Of a stretch of 51,268 bases of DNA, positions 16,872 through 26,164 are shown one piece after another (the first letter of the stretch is position 1; each line of letters opens with the position of its first letter). The stretch is from the NCBI GenBank assembly GCA_052144935.1, contig JBKQPR010000335.1, positions 1 through 51,268 of the forward strand. The letters are read 5' to 3'. Below the pieces are notes generated by a model, which was given only the letters and a program-made list of their open reading frames with translations, did no database searches and was not told where the DNA came from. The position numbers and the translations under genes are program-made. Origin of the DNA: JOPF133 sp052144935. GTDB taxonomy: Bacteria; Acidobacteriota; Terriglobia; Bryobacterales; Bryobacteraceae.

Positions 16872-16888
16872 TTAACCGTTTGGTAACA
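16872..16888 (+). promoter_or_regulatory. direct repeat TTAACC-N5-GTAACA before the response regulator gene
   Basis: Two hexamers 11 bp apart, the arrangement of PhoB/PhoP boxes (tandem TTAACA-like repeats spaced 5 bp). They end 38 bases before the start of a PhoB-like response regulator. A second pair with the same period lies at 50430-50446. Autoregulation is inferred. Confidence 0.4.
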
Positions 16889-16926
16889 GTCCCGCTGCTA
16901 AGTTGGGTCTGGAATCGACGGACGCC

Positions 16927-17637
16927 ATGAAAAAAATCGTGCTCATCGAAGACGACACGGACCTGTTCTCCCTGCTGAAGTACAACCTCGAAAAGGAGGG
17001 CTTCTCCATGACCGGCCTGCAGACCGGCAGGGGCGCGTTGGAGTTTTGCCGCCAGGCGCGGCCAGACCTCGTCCTGCTCGATATTATGTTGCCCGATTCG
17101 GACGGGTTGGACATCTGCAAAGGCATCCGCAAAGACCCGGATCTGGCCGCTACTCCCGTGATCTTCCTCACCGCCCGCGCTTCGGAAACCGACCGCATCG
17201 TGGGCCTGGAAATCGGCGCCAACGATTACGTCGTGAAGCCGTTTTTCGTGCGCGAGCTGATTGCCCGCATCAAGTTGCAGTTCCGCGGCACGGCCGGATC
17301 GCAGAGCGTCCCCGCGCGGGTCCTGGAGGCGGCCGGCCTAGAGTTGGATTCGTCCAGCCGCCAGGTGCGTCTGAAGGGCGCTACGCTGGCGCTGACGGCC
17401 ACCGAATTCCGGCTGCTCGAGTTTCTGATGAGCCGTCCCGGCATAGTGTTCAGCCGCGAACAGTTGCTGAACGCGGTATGGGGTCAGGACCGTGCCATCA
17501 CCGACCGCGCCGTCGACGTGTACGTGCTGCGCCTGCGCCAGAAGATCGAGACCGACCCCGGCAGCCCCATCCTGCTCCACTCCGTGCGCGGGTTCGGTTA
17601 CACTTTCGAGCCGCGCCGGGCCATGGCGGGCGCGTAG
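16927..17637 (+). CDS. OmpR/PhoB-type response regulator
   Basis: 236 residues. Receiver domain 1-120: acidic pocket Asp9/Asp10, phosphoacceptor Asp52 in LVLLDIMLPDSDG, Thr82 and Lys104 (VVKPF). Winged-helix output domain about 140-230: LTATEFRLLEFLMSRPG, FSREQLLNAVWG, RAVDVYVLRLRQKIE and SVRGFGYTF are the OmpR-family landmarks. Closest in layout to PhoB/PhoP. No histidine kinase gene is adjacent, so it is an orphan within this window. The ATG at 16927 begins MKKIVLIEDD; a longer frame from 16903 lacks support. A TTAAC direct repeat lies upstream. Confidence 0.92.
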   Translation: MKKIVLIEDDTDLFSLLKYNLEKEGFSMTGLQTGRGALEFCRQARPDLVLLDIMLPDSDGLDICKGIRKDPDLAATPVIFLTARASETDRIVGLEIGANDYVVKPFFVRELIARIKLQFRGTAGSQSVPARVLEAAGLELDSSSRQVRLKGATLALTATEFRLLEFLMSRPGIVFSREQLLNAVWGQDRAITDRAVDVYVLRLRQKIETDPGSPILLHSVRGFGYTFEPRRAMAGA

Positions 17638-17695
17638 CCAGGGGGTCCCAAAACACTTCCGCACTCAATCCCGAGTGTGGAAGAATAGAACAACC

Positions 17696-18049
17696 ATGGG
17701 CATGGAACAGGTACTCCAGCAGCTTCAGGATGCCGCAGCCGTCACGGCCGCCATCCAGGAACGCCACGCCCGCATGATCGTGGACCATGACGAGTGGCTC
17801 GTCGAGCAGACCAAGGCCATAGCCCGCCACGAAAAGTGGCTCGCCGAACACCAGGCCGCAATAGCCAGACACGAGGCTTGGCTCGCCGCCAACGAGGCTG
17901 CCCACGAGGCTGCGGAGGCCCAACGCCAAGTCTGGCGCGCGGAACACGAGGCTTGGCGCGCCGAACACGAGGCCGCCATGCATCGGATCGAAGGACTGCT
18001 CGAAGCCTTCCTGCGGGGCCGCGGCTCCAATGGAGGAGGAGGGAGCTGA
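17696..18049 (+). CDS. small Trp-rich coiled-coil protein
   Basis: 117 residues, not recognised as a named family. Nearly the whole length is predicted helix with a repeating unit of about 13-14 residues, e.g. RHEKWLAEHQAAIA and RHEAWLAANEAAHE, then VWRAEHEAWRAEHEAAM. Tryptophans recur at the same heptad-like position. The tail GRGSNGGGGS is flexible. Starts at ATG 17696 with GGAAGAA ten bases upstream. It lies 58 bases after the response regulator and converges with the next gene, their stops two bases apart. Possibly a structural or sensory helix; function unknown. Confidence 0.65.
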   Translation: MGMEQVLQQLQDAAAVTAAIQERHARMIVDHDEWLVEQTKAIARHEKWLAEHQAAIARHEAWLAANEAAHEAAEAQRQVWRAEHEAWRAEHEAAMHRIEGLLEAFLRGRGSNGGGGS

Positions 18050-18051
18050 AT

Positions 18052-18801
18052 TCAGCGGCCCTTCAACTGCTCCGGCAGCACCGCGTACCCTTCGGGCGGC
18101 GGGAATACCGACACCAATAGTTCCAGGCGGCGGCGCAAATACCGGCTGGGCATCTGGCGCGGGCCGGTCTCCACATCGATGTCACAGCAGGTCCCGTGCA
18201 GGTACAGCGTCAGGGTGTCTTCGAAGGCCTGGCGCGCATACTCGCGGAACAGCTTGGTCTCCTTGCGCACGTTGGTCTGCCGCCGCAGCAGCGCCTGCTT
18301 CAAATGCCAGCTCTTTTCGTCTACCTCACCGTGCACCTCGGTGCTCAATTCCTCGCGGATGGTGCGGTAGAAGCGCTCCTGGATTTCGGCTGGCCAGCGA
18401 TCGGCGACCACCGTGGCCAGCGAGCTGTAGAACTGATAATGGAAGTCGGCCACTTCGATATCCTTCACGCCGAACGCCAGCACCGTCAGATCGCCCACCT
18501 GGCGCCGCGAGCAGGCCACCTGGCGGGCCTCCGCCGGCCGCTCGAAGGTGACGCTGTCGCCGTCCTTCCCATTGCCCTTTTCCAGGTACGGGGCCAGAAT
18601 CACGGCCAGGCGCGGAAGCGTCGCGTGGATGGCCGGCGAAATCGCCGCGATCGGGTCGTTTACATATTGCCGCAGGTCTTCTTCCGCCATCGGTAGAGTG
18701 GAAAAATACGACAATTTAGTGCTCAGAGGAACCATGTCGTCGCGAAAGCGATTGGCCAACTCTTCCACGGTCACTTTGGTTCGTTCGGCTTCGGTGGACA
18801 T
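18052..18801 (-). CDS. conserved hypothetical protein
   Basis: 249 residues on the minus strand, transcribed divergently from lpxB across a 46-base gap. The start is placed at ATG 18801 (MSTEAERTKVTVEEL); a longer open frame to 19050 would run into lpxB and has poor composition. No domain is recognised. It is soluble, with helical N-terminus VEELANRFRDDMVPLSTKLS and a central VGDLTVLAFGVKDIEVADFH strand region. TACAAT (complement of about 18817-18822) could be its -10. No signal peptide or membrane segment. Confidence 0.7.
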   Translation of the reverse strand: MSTEAERTKVTVEELANRFRDDMVPLSTKLSYFSTLPMAEEDLRQYVNDPIAAISPAIHATLPRLAVILAPYLEKGNGKDGDSVTFERPAEARQVACSRRQVGDLTVLAFGVKDIEVADFHYQFYSSLATVVADRWPAEIQERFYRTIREELSTEVHGEVDEKSWHLKQALLRRQTNVRKETKLFREYARQAFEDTLTLYLHGTCCDIDVETGPRQMPSRYLRRRLELLVSVFPPPEGYAVLPEQLKGR

Positions 18802-18847
18802 TCTCGTGGTTCGATTGTAACAGGGCTGCAAGTTAAACTTGTGTTGG

Positions 18848-20002
18848 ATGAACCGAAAAATCCTGGTCTCGGCGGGTGAAGCATCGGGCGATTTGTATGC
18901 CTCCCTGGTGGTCGAAGAAATCCGCCGCCGGATCCCGTCCGCCAGCTTCTCCGGCTGCACCGGACCGCGCCTGCGCGCCGCCGGCGTCCGGACGGTGGTC
19001 GACTCCGCCAACTTGGCCGTGGTGGGCCTGCTCGAAGTGATGTCCCACATTCCGCGGATTTACGGGGAGTACCGCAAGCTGATTCGCGCGGCCGAAGAAT
19101 GGCGGCCGGATGTCGCCATCCTGACCGATTCGCCGGATTTCCACCTCCGGGCGGCCCACCGGCTGCACCAAATGGGCATCCCGGTAGTGTATCTGGTGGC
19201 GCCGCAGGCCTGGGCGTGGCGGAGAGGACGCATCCCTCAGATGCGCCGGAATATCCATCGCCTGCTATGCATCTTCCCGTTTGAGGAGGAGTTTTTCCTG
19301 CGCCAGGGCGTGCGCGCCACCTACATCGGCCATCCCCTGGCCGGCCTGGCCGCGCCGGCCTTGGGCAAGGACGAGTTTTTTCGGAAACACAGGTTGGCGG
19401 CGGGCCGTCCATTAATAGCGATACTACCGGGTAGCCGTAAAGGGGAAGCCTTACGCCATCTGCCCGCGCTCCTGGATGCCTCCGAGCGGTTATACCGCGA
19501 GCGGGCCGTAAACCTGGTGCTCCCGGCATCGGTCACAACCGGGGTGGACTTTTTTAGGAAATTTGTGGGAAGCGCACCTGTTCAGGTCATTGAAGGGGAA
19601 AGCTGGGATGCCATGGCGCACGCCGATCTGGCTCTCGCGGCCAGCGGGACGGTCACCGTGGAAGCTGCCCTGCTGGGAACCCCCATGGTGACCTTCTACC
19701 GCGTCTCGACGCCCAGTTGGATTGCCGGTAAGTTGTTGGTGCGAGTGCCTTTTTACTCCATGGTGAACCTCATCGCGGGCCGCCGGATCGTGCCCGAGCT
19801 GATGCAATCGCAGATGACCGGCGCGGCGCTGGCGGGCGAAGCTGCCCGCCTGCTCGGCGATTCCGCCGCCCGCACGGAAATGTGCGCCGGCCTGGCGGAG
19901 GTCCGCCGCAAGCTATCCCAGTCCTCGCCGCTATCCGCTCCCGCGCGGGCGGCCTTGATCGTTCAAGATATTCTGGAAGGACAATTTGCACATGTTTCGT
20001 GA
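18848..20002 (+). CDS. lpxB: lipid-A-disaccharide synthase
   Basis: 384 residues, the usual LpxB length. It condenses UDP-2,3-diacylglucosamine with lipid X to make the lipid A disaccharide at the inner membrane. Diagnostic stretches: ILVSAGEASGDLYASLVVE at the N-terminus, GLLEVMSHIPRI, PDVAILTDSPDFHLR, YLVAPQAWAWRRGRI, TYIGHPLAG, ILPGSRKGEALRHLP, and LAASGTVTVEAALLGTPMV near the sugar-nucleotide site. ATG 18848 is used; TTG 18839 would add three residues. A TAAACT hexamer ends eight bases before the ATG and no Shine-Dalgarno is seen. The next gene starts 11 bases inside its end, unusual company for an lpx gene since lpxA/D/K are absent here. Confidence 0.95.
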   Translation: MNRKILVSAGEASGDLYASLVVEEIRRRIPSASFSGCTGPRLRAAGVRTVVDSANLAVVGLLEVMSHIPRIYGEYRKLIRAAEEWRPDVAILTDSPDFHLRAAHRLHQMGIPVVYLVAPQAWAWRRGRIPQMRRNIHRLLCIFPFEEEFFLRQGVRATYIGHPLAGLAAPALGKDEFFRKHRLAAGRPLIAILPGSRKGEALRHLPALLDASERLYRERAVNLVLPASVTTGVDFFRKFVGSAPVQVIEGESWDAMAHADLALAASGTVTVEAALLGTPMVTFYRVSTPSWIAGKLLVRVPFYSMVNLIAGRRIVPELMQSQMTGAALAGEAARLLGDSAARTEMCAGLAEVRRKLSQSSPLSAPARAALIVQDILEGQFAHVS

Positions 20003-22019
20003 TTCGTTTGCTTCCCGCGCCGGGCTTACCGTCGCGCTTGCCGTCGGGCTCGCCGCCGGGCTAGGGCTGCTCACTGCCGTGATTCCCGCCGCCGCCCAGG
20101 ACCGCCGCGCCTCCTCCGCCTCCCGCATCGACGTGGAACAGTACACCATCGAGGCCGAGATCAGCCCCAATACGCAGTTGCTGGCGGCCAAAACCACCAT
20201 CCGGTTCCTCCCCATCGACGATGGCATCACGTCGGCCACTTTCGAGCTCAATAATGCGCTCAACGTGTCGCGCGTGTTGGACGACAAGGGCAAACAGATT
20301 CCCGCTTCCCGCAACCAGCAGGATTTCACCGAACGGGTCAGCTTCGACCAGCCGCTGGCCAAGGGCCAGCCCGTTACCATCACCTTTTATTACGATGGCC
20401 ACCTCACGGGGCAGGAGGATTCGCCGGTATACGGCATCAAATTCGCCGCCATCCATCCGGAATTCGCTTTTCTGCTCTATCCGTCGCGCTGGTTTCCGGT
20501 AAGCGGCTACTCGACCGATCGGTTCGCGGCCGACCTGCACGTGGTGGTTCCCATGGGCTACACCGTGCTGGCCAGCGGCATCGATTCGCACCAGACGGAG
20601 GGCGATAAGAATATCTTCGATTTCCACTTTACCCACCCGTCTTTCCCCGGCAGCCTGGCGGTAGTCAAGGAACAGCCCACCAAGGTCCCCTCCGAAGGGG
20701 TTACCACGGCCCTGTACTTTCGCGGGCCGGAGGCCGAAATGGCCCAGCCCTATGGCGAGGAGGCCGGACGGATGATGTCGTATTTCACGGGGGTCTACGG
20801 CCTGCCTCCCTATGCCAATCTTACGGTAGTAGAAACTGAAGCCGACGCACCCAACGGCTATTCCGCGCCCGGGATGATCTTCCTCTCGCCCCGCGCGATC
20901 GGCAAACAGGTGGTTTCGAAGCTTTTGGCCAACCAGATCTCCCGCCAGTGGTGGGAGGATCTGTTATCGCCCACCACCCGCAATCATTTGTGGCTGGAGA
21001 ACGGGATAGCGACCTATTCGGAACTGCTCTGGGCGGAGCACAGCGCCGGCGCAGCGGCCATGGAGTCGGCAGCCAGCGACGTGATGGTGGATTCCCTCAC
21101 CATCGACACGGTGCCCATCATTCAGTCCGCGCGCCTGGAGGACTATTCCCCCGAGCTATGGGCCCTCACGGGGAGCAAGGGCGCCTCGGTGTTAAATATG
21201 CTGCGCCAGGTGATGGGCGACGACAAGTTTTTCGCTACGCTGAAGGCCTACGTCGAGAAGTACTCCTGGAAAACCGGCAATACGGACGATTTCCGCCAGG
21301 TCGCGGAAGCCACCTCCGGGAAGCAACTGGGCTGGTTCTTCATCGAGTGGATCGAATCCAGCGGCACCCCGCAGTTCACCCTGAAATACACCATTTTGCG
21401 CGTGGGAGGGGAGAAGAAGGGCTTCCGCGTGATGGGCCAGATTGCCCAGGATCTGGACACCTTCCGCATGCCCGTCACTTTGAGAATTGAGACCGAAGGC
21501 AATCCCGAGACGAAGACCGTGGAAGTGGTGGGCACATCCTCCGAATTCGAGGTCGACACCTTCGGCAAGCCCAAGAATATCGTCATCGACCCCAACAACC
21601 GGGTGCTCCGCCTGAGCTCTCAAATGCGCGTGGCGGTGGCCATCCGCCGCGGCGAGCAATACATGCAATTGAGCCAGTTCGGCGATGCCATGAAGGAGTA
21701 CCAGAAGGCGCTCGAGACCAATCACAGCAGCTCTCTGGCCCGCTATCGCATGGCGGAGGTCGAATTCCTGCAGCAGAACTGGCAGCAGGCCGCCAACGAC
21801 TTCCGCGAGGCCCTTAACGGCGATTTGACCCCCAAATGGACCGAAGTCTGGTCGCACATCCACCTGGGCATGATTTTCGACGTCACCGGCCAGCGCGACC
21901 GGGCTGTCAACGAGTACAATCTGGCCCTTCGCACGAAGGACACCACCCAGGGCGCCGATGTCGAGGCCACCAAGTATTTGAAGACGGCCTACGAGCGCGT
22001 GCGGCGTCCCGAGCAGTAG
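19992..22019 (+). CDS. catalytically degenerate M1-aminopeptidase homologue with C-terminal TPR
   Basis: 675 residues. Signal peptide 1-33 (ends PAAAQDR). Residues about 45-240 form the M1 N-terminal beta domain; about 245-460 the thermolysin-like domain. The zinc motif HExxH is NQISR (314-318), and the third-ligand motif WLNEGFA reads WLENGIA with Asn337 where Glu is expected, so zinc ligands and general base are lost. GAMEN is also absent (NGYSAPG instead). About 555-665 are TPR-like helices (YMQLSQFGDAMKEYQKALET, WQQAANDFREAL). It is likely a secreted binding or scaffold protein, not a peptidase. ATG 19992 overlaps lpxB by 11 bases and has GGAAGGA upstream. Confidence 0.8.
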   Translation: MFRDSFASRAGLTVALAVGLAAGLGLLTAVIPAAAQDRRASSASRIDVEQYTIEAEISPNTQLLAAKTTIRFLPIDDGITSATFELNNALNVSRVLDDKGKQIPASRNQQDFTERVSFDQPLAKGQPVTITFYYDGHLTGQEDSPVYGIKFAAIHPEFAFLLYPSRWFPVSGYSTDRFAADLHVVVPMGYTVLASGIDSHQTEGDKNIFDFHFTHPSFPGSLAVVKEQPTKVPSEGVTTALYFRGPEAEMAQPYGEEAGRMMSYFTGVYGLPPYANLTVVETEADAPNGYSAPGMIFLSPRAIGKQVVSKLLANQISRQWWEDLLSPTTRNHLWLENGIATYSELLWAEHSAGAAAMESAASDVMVDSLTIDTVPIIQSARLEDYSPELWALTGSKGASVLNMLRQVMGDDKFFATLKAYVEKYSWKTGNTDDFRQVAEATSGKQLGWFFIEWIESSGTPQFTLKYTILRVGGEKKGFRVMGQIAQDLDTFRMPVTLRIETEGNPETKTVEVVGTSSEFEVDTFGKPKNIVIDPNNRVLRLSSQMRVAVAIRRGEQYMQLSQFGDAMKEYQKALETNHSSSLARYRMAEVEFLQQNWQQAANDFREALNGDLTPKWTEVWSHIHLGMIFDVTGQRDRAVNEYNLALRTKDTTQGADVEATKYLKTAYERVRRPEQ

Positions 22020-22227
22020 AAATCCCGCACACGTTTCGGCTTCCAACTGTGCGCCCAGAGCCGGAACAAGGAGTTTTGTTACATCCCAAAGTACCCGCAA
22101 AACGGGGAATGTACTCTTTTTTACCGAAATTGTCGGGAACCAACCAAAGACGCCATAGACGACATATTTTTCACTTGTAACGGGTGAGTGCTGGTTTTAG
22201 ACTTAACGCAGGTTCTGTGCGGTGAGC

Positions 22228-23151
22228 ATGCGAACGCTATCGGCATTGTTGCTGTTCAGCGGATGTGTCGGAGTGCTAAGGGCAAGTTCGGCGCTCTGCA
22301 CGGTGTCCACCGGAAGCGGCCCTTTAGGGAGCACAGCCTGCGGGCAAACCTTCGTTTCGGCCGATGTCCTGAATTGGGGCGCGCCCGTGAGTTCCGGCGG
22401 ATTGGGAGAGGCCATCAATCCGACAGCCAGCAATCTGGGGCAATCCGTTAACGTTACGTCGGCTGATGGTGTCCAGATCGGCGTCACAACGAACCTGACG
22501 CTTGAGCGCGCCGACAACACGGATTATGCCTGGGATGGAAGTGCTTGGGTATCACCCACTACGGCCAACGGTTTTCCCGGGATCAACACGTTCGGTGGAC
22601 AATTCAACGCGCCCAGCTATGATACTGGTACCGCGCCTTATGGCCCCAACAATTATCCGTATCAGTTCGGCGATCCCTTGTTAGGCGCTGTGGGCACGGG
22701 ATCCTCTAATGCGGAGATGACCTTCAGTTTCAACCAGTTGCTGGACGGCGTGGCCTTCCAAGTGAGCAGCGCCACCAATGCGGATTTCATCGCCACCTTG
22801 GACGCTTACGATTCTTCGGGCGACCTGCTCGGGGTGTATCAACTCGACACCAACGGAACGGGGGTCGGCGGGACTTGCGCTACCCTGACCAATATCCCTC
22901 CGGTGCCGTGCAACGACGCTCCCGTAATTCAGTTTTACGATCCGGACGGCCGCATCGCGAGCGTGGTTTTGGCGGTCAACGATAACACCGGATTGTTCGT
23001 GGACGGGCTTTCGCTGATGAACGATCCACCAAATGGTGCTCCGGAGCCGGAACCCGCGCCCCTCATCGGAGGCGGGCTGATTGTCCTGGCTTTGATAGCC
23101 AAACGTGTCTCCCGTGCGCGGCAGGGCAAGAAAAATAGTTTGCGGATCTGA
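22228..23151 (+). CDS. PEP-CTERM sorting-signal protein
   Basis: 307 residues. N-terminal signal peptide MRTLSALLLFSGCVGVLRAS. The body is Gly/Asn/Thr-rich beta sandwich (FSFNQLLDGVAFQVSS, DFIATLDAYDSSGDLLGVY) typical of extracellular PEP-CTERM proteins. The C-terminus is PEPEPAPLIGGGLIVLALIA followed by a basic KRVSRARQGKK tail: the Pro-Glu-Pro motif, one membrane helix and Arg-rich end that exosortase recognises. No exosortase gene is in the window. GTG 22222 is an alternative start two codons upstream. Probably an exopolysaccharide-associated surface protein. Confidence 0.85.
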   Translation: MRTLSALLLFSGCVGVLRASSALCTVSTGSGPLGSTACGQTFVSADVLNWGAPVSSGGLGEAINPTASNLGQSVNVTSADGVQIGVTTNLTLERADNTDYAWDGSAWVSPTTANGFPGINTFGGQFNAPSYDTGTAPYGPNNYPYQFGDPLLGAVGTGSSNAEMTFSFNQLLDGVAFQVSSATNADFIATLDAYDSSGDLLGVYQLDTNGTGVGGTCATLTNIPPVPCNDAPVIQFYDPDGRIASVVLAVNDNTGLFVDGLSLMNDPPNGAPEPEPAPLIGGGLIVLALIAKRVSRARQGKKNSLRI

Positions 23152-23322
23152 GCGGATGGCGGGTATTCCCAGTCCCGTGCCGCCGCCGGTGTGAATCCGG
23201 CGCCATCGTCCGACGGCCCAAGCCGGCGCGCGGGCCGGTTTCCCACCATCTTTCGAAAATTGAAAGGGCGTTCCACAACCTGAAAACCGCGCTTTCGCAG
23301 GCCAGTCTCCGCGCCCTTCATC

Positions 23323-26115
23323 CTACTGGTAGCTCACCAATCGCACCGGCCCCAGCAATCCGGACACTTGAGGAGAAATGGTTCCCCTGCCCGGCGCCGG
23401 CGCAGCTCCAGGAGTTGCGGGGACGGGAGCCGGTCCACGTCCGGCCGGCGTGGACCGAACCTCAATTTCCAACATATTGGAACCGCCTTTCACGGCGCTG
23501 GTGATTTCCCACCGGTAGGGCTGCCAGGCGTGCGCTTCCAGGTCCTTTCCATTCAGCCGGACGCGGGCGTAATCGCGGACGTCGCCGCACTCCAGCCACA
23601 ACCGCCCTGCGCGCCCGTTCGCGTCCAGCGTGAACTCCTTCCTGTATAACGCCGGCGCCGCGATGTTGGCGACCCCCAGGTCCTGCCACGATTTCAGCGG
23701 AGTCGTGAGGCTCTTACCGTCCACTTGCAGCGACCAATCGCCGGCCAGGTCCAGAATGGATTGCCGCGTTCCGAGCGACGGCGCCGGACCGGAGACATCC
23801 GGCGCCGGCGGCATCGGCCCCACCACCACGACTCTTGCCTCGTAGGGCGCGAGCACGAGAGGCAGTTCGACGCCATCGGGTTGTGGAGAGGCGTCCCGCA
23901 CCGGATGAATGAGGCCTGTCGCGAGGTCCCAAATCTGCGCCTGCCCGTGGCCATCGATCCTGGCAACGCGGCTCTGCTCCAGGTTGCTCTCGTTGAAAAT
24001 GAAATACAGTTCCCCATCGCGCCAGCTCCGGTGAGTGTATCGGATCGCGGGGCACGGCCGATCCAGAGCGAAATCCGGCTTTGGCAAGGCCGCGATCACG
24101 GCGGCCGTGATGGCGCTAGAAGGCTCGTGCGCGGCGAAGCCCAGGTCGGGCGTTGCGCCTGGGCTCAGACCAAGCTGCAAGAATGTCGTCTCCAAGACCA
24201 TGCCGGGCGTCTTACCGGCGAATACGACCTTGCCGCCCGAAGCCGCGAAGGCGCGCAGGCGGTCGAGCGATGCGCGGGAGATCACCGACGACGATGGGAC
24301 GATCACGGCGCGGTAGACCTGGCCGCTCAGGTTTCGAAAACCGCCCTTCTCGAGGGTCGCGACAGAACTCAGGGACTGCTCGTCCATGTAATCGAAGTCG
24401 ATCTGATGTTCGAGTAACTCCTTCGACAGTCTGGTTGTGCTCCGGTCCGCATCCTCGTCGCCGAGCCACATGCTGCTGGCGGGATGATAGAGAGCGACCT
24501 GCGCGGCGGGGCGGCCGATCGACATCAGGTAACCGGCCCGGTTGGTATAGGCGGCAAGGAGAGGGAACGCCGGAGACGGCTCCGGATTTCCCGCCGCCGA
24601 GCCGGGCCCGCTCGCGGCCACCCCGCTCGCGGGCACCCCGCTCGTGGGCACCCCGCTCGTGGGCACCCCGCTCGCGGGCACCCCGCTCGCGGCCACCCCG
24701 CTCGCGGGCGCCCCGCCGCGGCCCAGCGCGCCTTGCAACTGCATGGCCGTCATGCCTTCCACAAGCTGGTAATCCAACTGGAACTTTCCCTCGACTCCCA
24801 GGCCGCCGCCCTCCTCGGTCCAGGCCTTGGGCCTTCCGAACAGGTGGGCGGCCGAAGACGCCAGTTTAGGGAAGTTATTATTGACCGAGTAAGCGGCAGC
24901 GTCTTCCCGGTTCACCAATTCGGGACGTAACTGGCTGAGATTATCGACGCCGGGAACCTCCACGTAGCGCATGTCGCGGAAGAAGTCGCCTTCATTGCGG
25001 ATCAGATCCTCGCCGCGGGAAAGATTCAGCATCAACTCCTCATGGTTCAGGTGTACCAGATACTCCAGGTTGTTTTTGGCGCACCATTCCGCCTGCACGC
25101 CGAAGAAGCTCTTGCTGAAGATCCCGCTCCACACGTCCCAGTAGTCGGCCTTCACGCGCCATGCCTCGGGAGTCATTTGGGGGGCGAACAGGGCCGGAAG
25201 ATACGGCTGCAGATCGTACCCCTTGGCTTGCCGGAACTGTTCGAGGAGAGTGGGCGTCCACGGCATGAACCCGGTGTAATCCGGCTCGTCGCCGAAGAAG
25301 CCAAGCACCGTCTTGCCGAATTCGCCGCCAAAGAGATCTTTGTACACTTCATGAGTGGTTTTCAGGAACGCCCGCGTGGCTTCCGGATTGAGATAGTCGA
25401 TCAGCGAGTAAAGACTGTCCTTCGAGTAAGTCCCATCGGCGCGGTTGATATAGCGGGTGGGAGAGCTGCGAAACACGTGCCGGATCAGAACGATTTCGCG
25501 CCGGCCTTCGGGAGGCGCAGTCCATACGATCCTGCCGTCCGCGATGGCCAGCGGCTCGCTGGTCGAGGGCGCAGGGTTAGCGGCGCCCCGCCCGCCGCCT
25601 CCCGCGGAACTCACAATCGTCGCGGCCAGCGTATCCGGAGGCGCTGGCATCGAGATGGTCTGTCCCGGAGCTACGCTGATGCGGATGTCGGCGACAATGC
25701 CTTGCATGCGGAGTTGCGGATAATCCTCCGAGATCTGGCCGCCCGCGAAACCGCTGGGATAGCTGCCTTCGTCGGCGAGCCAGACCTTCATGCCGCGTTT
25801 GGCCGCCTCCTCCACCGCGAACTTGGTCAGCGCCAGATGCTCGGGTGAGAGATACTTCGGCTGCATGCCGCGGGCGGGGCCGAAGTTGACGACGTAGATA
25901 CCCGATCGCGTCAAGGAGTCGAACTCGCGGACGATCCTTTCGCGCGTCAGCTCGCCGCCCCAGATCGCCCAGTGAATGGCACCGTATTCACGAGGCGGCG
26001 TGCGAAAGTGGGAGGCCACTTCGCCCAGCGATGGGAACGTGATCTCCTGCCACGGGCGTTGGGCGATCGAGGCCAGGGGCAATAACAGGCCAAGAGCCGC
26101 AATCGATCTACGCAT
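23323..26115 (-). CDS. GH106-like (alpha-L-rhamnosidase type) secreted glycosidase
   Basis: 930 residues with signal peptide 1-18 (LLLPLASIAQ). The N-terminal barrel has PPREYGAIHWAIWGGELT, a GIYVVNFGPARGMQPKYLSP stretch and VWLADEGSYPSGFAGGQ, close to the 'DE..(W/Y)PSG.AGG' signature of GH106 rhamnosidases; FFGDEPDYTGFMPW carries the later acidic pair. The C-terminus (about 795-900) is a galactose-binding-like jelly roll (DLAGDWSLQVDG ... ARVRLNGKDLEAHAWQPY). Odd: around residues 468-503 there is an inserted run of (A/T)SGV(P/A) pentapeptides coded by a 15-bp tandem repeat. Preceded by an esterase gene 49 bases upstream, likely one operon. Confidence 0.78.
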   Translation of the reverse strand: MRRSIAALGLLLPLASIAQRPWQEITFPSLGEVASHFRTPPREYGAIHWAIWGGELTRERIVREFDSLTRSGIYVVNFGPARGMQPKYLSPEHLALTKFAVEEAAKRGMKVWLADEGSYPSGFAGGQISEDYPQLRMQGIVADIRISVAPGQTISMPAPPDTLAATIVSSAGGGGRGAANPAPSTSEPLAIADGRIVWTAPPEGRREIVLIRHVFRSSPTRYINRADGTYSKDSLYSLIDYLNPEATRAFLKTTHEVYKDLFGGEFGKTVLGFFGDEPDYTGFMPWTPTLLEQFRQAKGYDLQPYLPALFAPQMTPEAWRVKADYWDVWSGIFSKSFFGVQAEWCAKNNLEYLVHLNHEELMLNLSRGEDLIRNEGDFFRDMRYVEVPGVDNLSQLRPELVNREDAAAYSVNNNFPKLASSAAHLFGRPKAWTEEGGGLGVEGKFQLDYQLVEGMTAMQLQGALGRGGAPASGVAASGVPASGVPTSGVPTSGVPASGVAASGPGSAAGNPEPSPAFPLLAAYTNRAGYLMSIGRPAAQVALYHPASSMWLGDEDADRSTTRLSKELLEHQIDFDYMDEQSLSSVATLEKGGFRNLSGQVYRAVIVPSSSVISRASLDRLRAFAASGGKVVFAGKTPGMVLETTFLQLGLSPGATPDLGFAAHEPSSAITAAVIAALPKPDFALDRPCPAIRYTHRSWRDGELYFIFNESNLEQSRVARIDGHGQAQIWDLATGLIHPVRDASPQPDGVELPLVLAPYEARVVVVGPMPPAPDVSGPAPSLGTRQSILDLAGDWSLQVDGKSLTTPLKSWQDLGVANIAAPALYRKEFTLDANGRAGRLWLECGDVRDYARVRLNGKDLEAHAWQPYRWEITSAVKGGSNMLEIEVRSTPAGRGPAPVPATPGAAPAPGRGTISPQVSGLLGPVRLVSYQ
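24605..24712. repeat. 15-bp tandem repeat inside the glycosidase gene
   Basis: About seven copies of a 15-bp unit (CCCCGCTCGCGGGCA with G/T and G/C variants) encode the pentapeptide ASGVP/TSGVP on the minus strand. Because the unit is a multiple of three, copy-number change keeps the frame. It forms a flexible linker within the catalytic protein. Confidence 0.8.
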
Positions 26116-26164
26116 GATTCACCTCGCTCTACCCCGGCGGCTGAGATCCTGCGCCGCGGGGCGG

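Noticed and set aside
18802..19050. 83-residue N-terminal extension of the 18052-18801 gene
   Set aside because: It would be antisense to the lpxB start and lacks coding character; ATG 18801 fits better.
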